This document shows, piece by piece, positions 57,201-64,000 of a stretch of 64,000 nucleotides of DNA. The DNA is from Chimonanthus salicifolius (Eukaryota > Streptophyta > Magnoliopsida > Laurales > Calycanthaceae): contig CM023536.1 of NCBI GenBank assembly GCA_013350335.1, positions 46,942,314 through 47,006,313 of the forward strand. Direction: 5' to 3'. Each line of letters opens with the position of its first letter. The stretch's first letter is position 1. Position numbers and translations under genes: made by a program. Below the pieces are notes generated by a model that was not told where the DNA came from, ran no database searches, and saw only the letters and a program-made list of their open reading frames with translations.

Positions 57201-59056
57201 TCAAGAAGACTTCTCTCTTGCACTATGACTTACTGCACCATTTAGCTTTTTCATGGACTTTAGCCGGGCAAATAGCCAATTAAAAGTCTCATTTTATTAA
57301 TTCAAACATCAAAAGTACACTAATGTATGTAGTTTTGGATTTACACAAGAAATTTTCTTTATTCTTGGTTCTTATATGCCATTAAGGTTGTTCCAGAATC
57401 TATGGACCATGGAGGGTTTTGTGAAGAACCGAACCCAGTTACATTTTTTTCTTGCTTGAGAACTGAGCAGCATTAGTGGAAATTGAAGTCAAGACATTGA
57501 AGAGTTCCAAAAGAGTGGGAAAAAGGGACTAGTACTAATTGCCCCCAGTAATACTGAGCTACATGCTGGACAATGTCCTGATTTGGCCATTGAAGACATT
57601 TTAGAGCCACATGTTTAAATACATTTCGTTTTTCATGGAGTCCATGGCATTCTTGCCAGATGTTCAAGTATTTCGTGGTGGCTAGATTGCAAGAAAGAGG
57701 AAATAAACTAAAATCACATAAATCAGGTTTATGTTTATAAAGCGGGAGCTCTAAGTATAAATGTGCTTTCACACACTGATTGTACGTTTGGTTTCTTCCT
57801 AGCAGATATTTTTATGGTGGTTGGTGCAGTTTTGGTGGGATATGCTTCCTGTTTGCTTCAACATGGGTTTGGACCGTCGACCTCAAGCAATGTATGTCTA
57901 ACACCTATCTTATTTGTAATATTTATTGGATTTACATGTCATGTGAAAAAAAATGCAAAAACCTATCAAAAGGCATTTCAAAAAGTTCTGCAGACACCAC
58001 TTGGATTGAATAGTGATTGTTTGTATCATAAATTAGACTATTCCATAGGCCTCTAGTACCTATTTACCATTTTTCCTAGTCTCAGATTCTAATTCAAACC
58101 ATAAACCAGATCAATTATATTGCTAGAAATCAAAAGTTTTGAAAGTTGAAAGAAACGGAAGTGTTAAAATTATTCTTGAAAGCAAATTTATCAAAATACA
58201 GAGAACTAATTGATGCAAGGAATGTCTGGACACTTCAGCAGTAGTGAAATTTTCAGGTAGGCATTTCAAATTTCATGAGTAAACCTAATGAATGTCTTAT
58301 ATTTTCCTTTGATTCTCTCCATGATCATTTGCAGTATTTGTTTTGATGCAGAAACAAGAGCAGTGAAGTTAAATTTAAAGACCTACCATCCGAAGAGAAG
58401 CCCAGTCTTATCGAGGAGTCTCTAGAAGAGGACCCAGTTGCTGGATGGCCTTCATTAGGAAGGCTTCTCGCTGACTTTCTTAGGCTTGCATTTGAATTAC
58501 TGGGCAACATCTTTCTCTACTTCATCCCTCTTAGCCAATCCTGGATGTCGGAAAAAAGGTCTCACCCCAATCAAAGACACACTTAGAATGCCAGAAGATA
58601 AACTAGAAACACCGTTAGTTCAGAGACCAGAACCACCAGTTGTTCAGAGACAGAGAAGTCCTTCACCTTTTTCAGAAACTCTACATGCTCCAAATAAAAG
58701 CAATAGTCATTCACAAGAGAAGCTTCAGAACACTAAACCAGCCACATTAAAGGATTTTTCACTCAGCAGAAATTATAGATCTTCAGTGAGACTAGAGTCG
58801 GCAGATTCTTCTGGGTCGAATAAAACTCCCCCTTACAGCCTATTGGGGTCAAAGAGCCAGAAAGACTAGAACAAGGCATCGACATCAGAGTAAAAGTGGG
58901 GAGGTAGCATTTGGTGCCACTGGAGCAGAACCGAAAAAAGTAGAGATAAAACCAGTGAATTATGATGATCCACAATTCAATCATTACAACATCAGGAGCA
59001 ATTCTGGGACAGATACGAGGAGCAATTTTGGGACAGATTATCTCTTTAATTTCTGA
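54208..59056 (+). CDS. NHL-repeat membrane protein gene, seven exons, frame breaks in the last exon
   Basis: Exons with GT..AG junctions: 54208-54292, 54402-54470, 54611-54781, 56539-56709, 56831-57040, 57806-57891 and 58352-59056 (about 499 codons, the usual size of this family). Residues 1-25 are a signal peptide (ISLTLCIPLLLELVVEA). NHL or beta-propeller motifs include GFEPYSIRVSQEGELLAVDA, HHPKGVTMDDKGNIYVADT (about 19 residues) and SLLVVDRGNAALRQI. A transmembrane segment follows (MVVGAVLVGYASCLL), then a basic C-terminal tail with NYDDPQFNHYNIRS. The frame moves by one base between exons 6 and 7, near 58550 (A run) and near 58858. An alternative donor at 57876 would fix the first. The role of this plant NHL family is poorly known; secretory-pathway membrane location is inferred. 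Confidence 0.8.
54960..55420 (-). mobile_element. Copia-like LTR and primer-site fragment in NHL intron 3
   Basis: On the minus strand TGGTATCAGAGC (55166-55155) is an exact match to the initiator tRNA-Met primer-binding site. It is preceded by TTTCTTCA, the usual end of a Ty1/copia LTR. The LTR would extend right to about 55420 and the start of the internal region left to about 54960. No gag-pol frame remains and the ends are not defined. Confidence 0.6.
55495..55930 (+). repeat. Tandem duplication of about 215 bp in NHL intron 3
   Basis: Two head-to-tail units (about 55495-55710 and 55711-55930) share AATAAAGGGAATGTTGAACT, GAGAGTGCTATTTTGT-type and CTTTTACATCATT blocks at about 80 percent agreement. 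Intronic, no coding sign. Confidence 0.75.
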
Positions 59057-60670
59057 TTGCAATGATTCTAATGAATTCCTGTCATACAGTTCTAGCAAGA
59101 ACTTAATCATTTCTGCATTACTCTGTCCTGGAGAGGTGAATTTTCTTTTGGAAACTTGGAATATATGTGCACAAGGCAATGAAGTACTCCTAACAAATGT
59201 TGTTGCTTCCATAATTTTCATTGAAGGGTTGTCTTCTACACCTTTTATCCATTTAGTTTTCCAGATTGAACTGCACTTGGATTTAAGAATTTGTAGCGTG
59301 TAAGAAACAGGAATTATATGATTCTTGTATCATTTGCCTCATGTCACAAGACTAGAATGAATCCTTCCTTGATCCCAATCCCATCGGCACTTACTCAAAT
59401 AGTCCGTCGTCAAGTGAGTCAACCTTATCACCAATTTAGACACTCTTTGGACTACTATGATCACATAAAGCCACACAACTTAAATACAAAGTGAGATAGA
59501 TGGAACACTAAGACTTGCAAACACAAATCTGACCTATATTGATCAACACAATGAGAAGTAGAAGGCTTGGACATCTTTGCAAACAATCACTCTTGGTTAG
59601 AACTCTTTGCTAGCACACAACGTTGAAACTTGTCCAACAAGCTTCAACACTTGGGAAGTTGAACTCTTTTCCAAGCACTCCTCTCCTCTCTAGCTTGACC
59701 CTCTCTCAAGCATATGAGGTCTTATGGAGGCTGCCTTTGCAAATGGGCCCTCCACCTCCTTTTAGTTGAGGCTTTGAGCATGAATGGCTAAGATTGTGCC
59801 AAGTGGCACCAATCCAACGGTCATGCTCTCTCCATAGAAAATATATCCACACAATCCTAGGCACTCTAAAACACTTTAAGAATCTCTACATACCACACTC
59901 TTCTACATTCTTCTACACAATTCTACAACTACTACTACAACACTCCACTCTACTCTACACAACACTAGAGAGCCCCTTATTCTATAAAACTCAATATGAT
60001 TCTAGCACCTTGGAGAGTCTTCTTGAACCATTCGATCCTTCCACAATCTTAATGGGTTTCTCAAACATTGACATAGAAAGTCCATTAGGCTTTTGATACT
60101 CTAAGCTTTGGTAAAATATTCATGGAGTCGAGCTCGGCTTATACGAATCTGGCCCATGAATGGGAGGAGAGATCAGTGAAGGTCGAAATCATATTTCAAT
60201 CTGTTTGAGATTTAGATTCTAAATTGAATTCATATGTACATCTCAAATTTCAGTGTGGACGTAGATCATAACCAAAGACCATATCAGATAAATGATAGAT
60301 GATATGCCAAGATTGGAGACCCATGTCTTGATGGTGAGCTCTACTCTATGACCTGATTGTAAATGTGAGTGATCGATTGACCCTTCTCTGATTTCATTTG
60401 TCAATTTGCACGATTCTAATTTAATTTAAGATGTATTAAATTCTAAGACTTATACCATCCTATCATAGGTTGCATTTGGATTAAGCAAGAATTAATTAGT
60501 GATTCCATAACATCAAAACTTAGGGTTGAAAAGTTGAAAAAAACAATCAACAGAAGACCATTTGTAAATTTAATAGAAAAGGGATTGCAATCCAACATAA
60601 CTTGGTTCATGTAGCTGAGGATGAGGATGTAAGCTGGTATTTTGAGTAAAATCTGAATTCCAATTTTAGA
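59057..60670. other. 3' flank of NHL gene and unassigned DNA
   Basis: The first 250 bp probably hold the 3' untranslated region. 59350-60110 is C- and A-rich and looks like LTR-retrotransposon-derived sequence (AATGGGCCCTCCACC, CACAACACTAGAGAG), but no paired LTR or primer site was found. The remainder is AT-rich. Confidence 0.4.
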
Positions 60671-60674
60671 TGGA

Positions 60675-60855
60675 AGGATTTTTTTGGTAACGAGAGATAT
60701 CTCTAAACTATTTTTTTCAATAGGATTAATCCCTTGGACCTGCACCTGTCTAACCCACACATCTGACTTGAATAAGTAGGGAGTAGTCAATGATTGAAGG
60801 CAGGACGTGGAGAGCGAACACACTCCTGCCTTGACCACTGAGATACACACTATAA
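60675..60855 (-). mobile_element. tRNA-related SINE (family A), second copy
   Basis: Minus-strand start TATCTCAGTGGTCAAGGCAG near 60850, body, and 3' end CTCTCGTTACCAAAAAAA at about 60680. Same family as 47520-47697. Confidence 0.65.
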
Positions 60856-61079
60856 ATCTAAATTAGGTCAAATCATTGCATTCGAATCCAAACTTAGACA
60901 TTCTCTTTATATATAAAAGTGTCATTAAGTTAAGGTATTATCAAATTTAAATTTAGATTATATTGAAATTTGTATTAAAAATAACTAAATATTAAATTAG
61001 AATATGAATTTAAATATATAAATTTTACTTCAAAAGCCATTCACATTAAATCATATTGGAGTATAAGTTACATCCCGAC

Positions 61080-61480
61080 GTGTAGCCTTAACACGTGGGA
61101 GATGGCCAATCCAAACTGAATAGTAAAATTCCACCTGGCCTTGACTCTCTCCCGCCGTCCTTTTTTCCGTACATAGAATCAATGATCCGTACTTCCCAGC
61201 GTATCTTAGCATAGTCTCCAAGTTGCTACCTCAGCATTCCTATTTCTTTCAGCTCTGCTGACGTGCGCACCTTAGCAAATCTTGCACTCTTTGCTATCTT
61301 GAGCTCTTCCCCTTGCGTCCGCCCCCCACCCCATGTATATTGTTCTTGTTGCCCTCTACCCATCACTGCCTCCATTCCTTCCAATTCAAGTCACAAAACT
61401 CTAGCCCCCTATATCCAATTCTTACTTCTTCAGATTTCTTTGCATTGTATTCGAGTCTCCTCTAAATAATCCAAAGTTGG
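61080..61480 (+). promoter_or_regulatory. Probable promoter of the PC-esterase-like gene
   Basis: Contains a G-box CACGTG (61092-61097) and a TATA-like CTATATC around 61409-61415, followed by a CT-rich leader. The distances fit transcription into the duplicated start region at 61493. Confidence 0.4.
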
Positions 61481-61492
61481 CCCAAAGAAATG

Positions 61493-61960
61493 ATGGGTGC
61501 GGTGCAAGTTGGCAAACTTGCGCAATCGCCAAAATCTAACACCAATTCCCGATTTTTCTGCGACCCATTTCAGATTTCTTTGTATTGAAGGTCAAATATA
61601 CACTCAAGTTGACCTTCAGAGATATACTCGCCAGGAAAAATGGAGGGTCCTGTGCAGTTCGGCGTCCTTGCAGCCCGAGTCAGCTTCATCTTCCCCGCAT
61701 TCCACAAATCCTGATGAGTGATCAAAATTTCAATTACTTCTGTGATCCATTTCAGGTTCACAACCCTTTTTTAGAAAAAAGAGGCAGACTTTTACATTGT
61801 CCTCAGATCTTTCAAGTGCGATCTTGTTATCCAATCACTGGAAAAATGGCAAGTGCCGTGCAATTCCGCATCCTTGCAGTGTGTAATGTGCTCTCCATCT
61901 CTACAATACCCAGACCCGGATTTTGATTCTGAGTTCTTTGTTTTGAATTCCACTCTCTTT
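61493..61960 (+). repeat. Three diverged copies of the gene start upstream of the real one
   Basis: ATG starts at 61493, 61640 and 61846 are each followed by sequence like that after the true start at 62001: consensus ATGGTGGGTGCCGTGCAATT then TGGCATCCTTGCAGC. Each is preceded by an A-rich run. Conceptual short peptides begin MGAVQVGKLA, MEGPVQFGVLAA and MASAVQFRILA, against MVGAVQFGILAA in the real gene, and stop after a few tens of codons. Spacing is 147, 206 and 155 bp. They are in the leader of the downstream gene and would act as upstream open frames if transcribed. Confidence 0.8.
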
Positions 61961-62000
61961 TCAATGCAATGTTGGTGATATATCCTCTGTAAAAAAAAAT

Positions 62001-63084
62001 ATGGTGGGTGCCGTCCAATTTGGTATCCTTGCCGCATGCATTGTCCTCTTTATCCCTATGGGCTTGGCAGGCTGGCATCTCAGCCGCAACAGGATGCTCT
62101 TTTTCAGTGGTGCCCTCTTTATTACCCTTGCTGTTGGTGTGCATCTTACCCCTTACTTTCCTTCTGTGTCTGACTTTATGTCCTCCCTTTCCTCTGTCCT
62201 TGTCGTGGAAAACAGAGATTCTTGCCTCTCATTCCTCCATGAGATCGTTTGGGAGGAGAATTCAATTGGAGTTGATGAATTATCCATGAATGCTTCAAAT
62301 CACAAGGAATCATGGGCTTGGGCGAAATCCATACCTGTAATTGCATGTGGATATAAAAAGTTGGGTCGATCTGACGCTTCAGTTCTCCTCAATGGGTCTT
62401 GGGTTGTGGTTGCTGGGGATTCCCAAGCCCGTCTCTTTGTTCTTGCCTCTGTTGAATTTGGTCTTGGATTCTAAAGATATGGAATCGGTCCATGGGGATC
62501 TGTTTAAACAACACAGCAATTACCAGATGTGGATTGAAGAGCATCGGATGAAGCTGGATTTCATATGGGCTCCTTATGCAACAAATCTGACTCAGTTGTT
62601 GAAGAAATTCAAAGACAATCGGCAGTACCCCTGATGTTTTGGTAATGGGTTCAGGGCTGTCACATATGCTGCATTTTACCAATGCATCTGATTATGGGGT
62701 TACATTGCGATCAATGAAGGCATCAGTGACATCAGTTTTGCCGTTCTTTTCAGATATTGAGGATGGGCCTGTTACCGGTACCTTTTCAATTCAATCACCA
62801 CACATGTTCTGGCTTGGAATGCCAACGCTGGTACATTCTTTGTTGAACAACGAGGAAAAGGAGAAGATGAATGTAGCTATGTGTGATGCTTATGGTAGAG
62901 AGCTTTATGAGAGTAAGCTTCTGCATCAGTTGGGTGGGCCTTCTTTGCTGCTATTGGATTCTTGAGTCTTCATTGTGGGATGCAGTGTACAGTCGATGGA
63001 ATGCTTTACAACACAGTGGTCTATGATGCTGCCATTCATATCATGCTCAATGCATTGCTGATTGAATCTCAGCAGCATGTATGA
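62001..63084 (+). pseudogene. PC-esterase/SGNH-like membrane protein gene, several frame breaks
   Basis: Start at ATG 62001. Two N-terminal hydrophobic segments (FGILAACIVLFIPMGLAGW and LFFSGALFITLAVGVHL) anchor the protein. The lumenal part has a block WVVVAGDSQARL, the GDS nucleophile motif of PC-esterase (PF13839, TBL/PMR5-type) proteins, and ends VVYDAAIHIMLNALL. Homologues I recall have DGMHY near the C-terminus; here it reads DGMLY, so the catalytic His is lost. The frame shifts near 62445, in a CCCC run near 62630, and near 62958, so no single product is made. Likely role of the intact family: acyl-ester chemistry on cell-wall or glycan substrates in the secretory pathway. The single-exon structure may reflect retroposition or a genuine intronless gene. 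Confidence 0.75.
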
Positions 63085-63800
63085 AGGGATAATTTTGCTC
63101 CCTTTTGGGCAGTTCTTCTAGGAGAAGAAAAATTACTATGGTGACACAATAGGTGCCTTGGAATTCATCATTAAATGTTGATTTTTTTTCCTGTGAGCAT
63201 TTCTTTTCACATGTTTAAATTGACATGATAATGGATATCTGTTGCAGGAAGATTGATTCTTTCACTCATTTTGTACCGAATTGTAGTTGTATTTTAGAGT
63301 GATAATGTTTCAAAATGTAAAAGAAGACAATAGACTTCTGTTACCATTTTGAGATGAAAAGTCTGACAAGTTATGTTTGAACTAGTGATACTGGGTCTTT
63401 ATACTTGAGTGTTGTTCTTATGTTCTTTGGTTAGTTATCGTTTGAAGCACTACCTTGGATCTAGACAATTTAATTGGAGCTCATTGGTTCATTATGTTGA
63501 TTGCTGTAGACATTTGCATGTTAAACTTTGTTTGATTCTTCTCTTTTTTTTCTGAAGAATATGACATTTGCTCAGTATGGTTAAGGATGAGGGAGTGTGG
63601 AGTGTGGGAGCTTGGAAAAAGAAAAGAAAAGGAAGGATTGACAGTTTTGAAGGCTATCTTTGATATGAGTTGGGGAAGTGTTTACCGATGGCCTTAGGTG
63701 GATAGGATTCTTTCCTTGAGTGCTCTCTCTCTCTCTCTCTCCCTGCTTTGCTATCTTGTCAACCTTTGTGTTTTCTACCACACCTGAAAAGCATCTCTTT
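63085..63800. other. 3' flank, (CT)n tract, no gene
   Basis: Probable 3' untranslated region of the PC-esterase-like gene followed by intergenic DNA. A CT microsatellite lies at about 63724-63742. Confidence 0.45.
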
Positions 63801-63808
63801 TTATAATA

Positions 63809-63986
63809 TTCCCTCTGTTCCATTTTAGTTGTTCCATTTTAAAATTTTGAATTTCTTAAGGAATGACTCTCAAAAGGTTTATGAACTTCTCTGCAACATC
63901 ATGTAAATCTTTCAAAATGCATATGAGACAATTATTTTGGGACAATCCCATGCACATGAGACAACTAAGTTGGGACAGAGTGAGCA
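63809..63986. mobile_element. Stowaway-like (Tc1/mariner) MITE
   Basis: Ends TTCCCTCTGTTCCATTTTAG and the complement of TGCTCACTCTGTCCCAACTT resemble the CTCCCTCCGTCCC ends of plant Stowaway MITEs. Flanking TA at 63807-63808 and 63987-63988 fits the TA duplication of this superfamily. Internal GAGACAACTAAGTTGGGACA is the inverted counterpart of the left subterminal sequence. Confidence 0.75.
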
Positions 63987-64000
63987 TATCTTGCTTTTGT

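Overview
The window is nuclear DNA of a flowering plant. It is AT-rich, has GT..AG introns, carries two recognisable angiosperm genes at the right end, and is otherwise filled with plant-type transposable elements: Mutator-like elements, a plant L1 LINE with an RNase H domain, hAT-like MITEs, SINEs, TRIMs and a long solo LTR. I make no finer taxonomic call; the composition is not grass-like.

Layout. 1-3332: AT-rich, with a possible leftward promoter and first exon near 0.93-1.3 kb. 3333-11035: a 7.7-kb Mutator-like element (MULE-1) with an 8-bp target duplication. 11.0-16.6 kb: a TRIM, a SINE and small hAT-like MITEs. 16634-24327: a hAT-like MITE split by a nearly full-length, decayed L1-type LINE on the minus strand. 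24.3-31.4 kb: mostly featureless, with a short MULE relic, a minisatellite and more MITEs. 31464-43202: a second, 11.7-kb copy of the same MULE family (MULE-2), enlarged by about 4.3 kb of extra DNA that includes a 2.9-kb solo LTR. 43.2-54 kb: a second TRIM, SINEs and MITEs. 54.2-59.1 kb: a seven-exon NHL-repeat gene. 61.0-63.1 kb: a PC-esterase-like membrane protein gene with a serially duplicated start region. 63.8 kb: a Stowaway-like MITE.

The most unusual system is the MULE pair. Each has TIRs of about 1.0-1.2 kb built almost entirely from a 16-bp palindrome (ATTCATTCGAATGAAT and one-base variants), often in pairs 22 bp apart. A TATA-like box sits at the inner edge of each TIR. Two convergent genes lie inside: a FAR1/MULE-type transposase with a DDE core, a C-terminal zinc knuckle and an intron-separated last exon; and a second gene whose N-terminal part resembles the 'putative plant transposon protein' domain, followed by a short helical segment and a long Ala/Pro-rich tail. 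The layout parallels maize MuDR (mudrA plus mudrB), but the second gene is of a different kind. Both copies are disabled by different lesions, so comparing them shows which parts of the reading frames were ancestral.

The two host genes at the right end each need several frame changes to read through. They are either decaying or carry assembly indels; the sequence alone cannot decide. Family names come from recalled motifs, not from searches.
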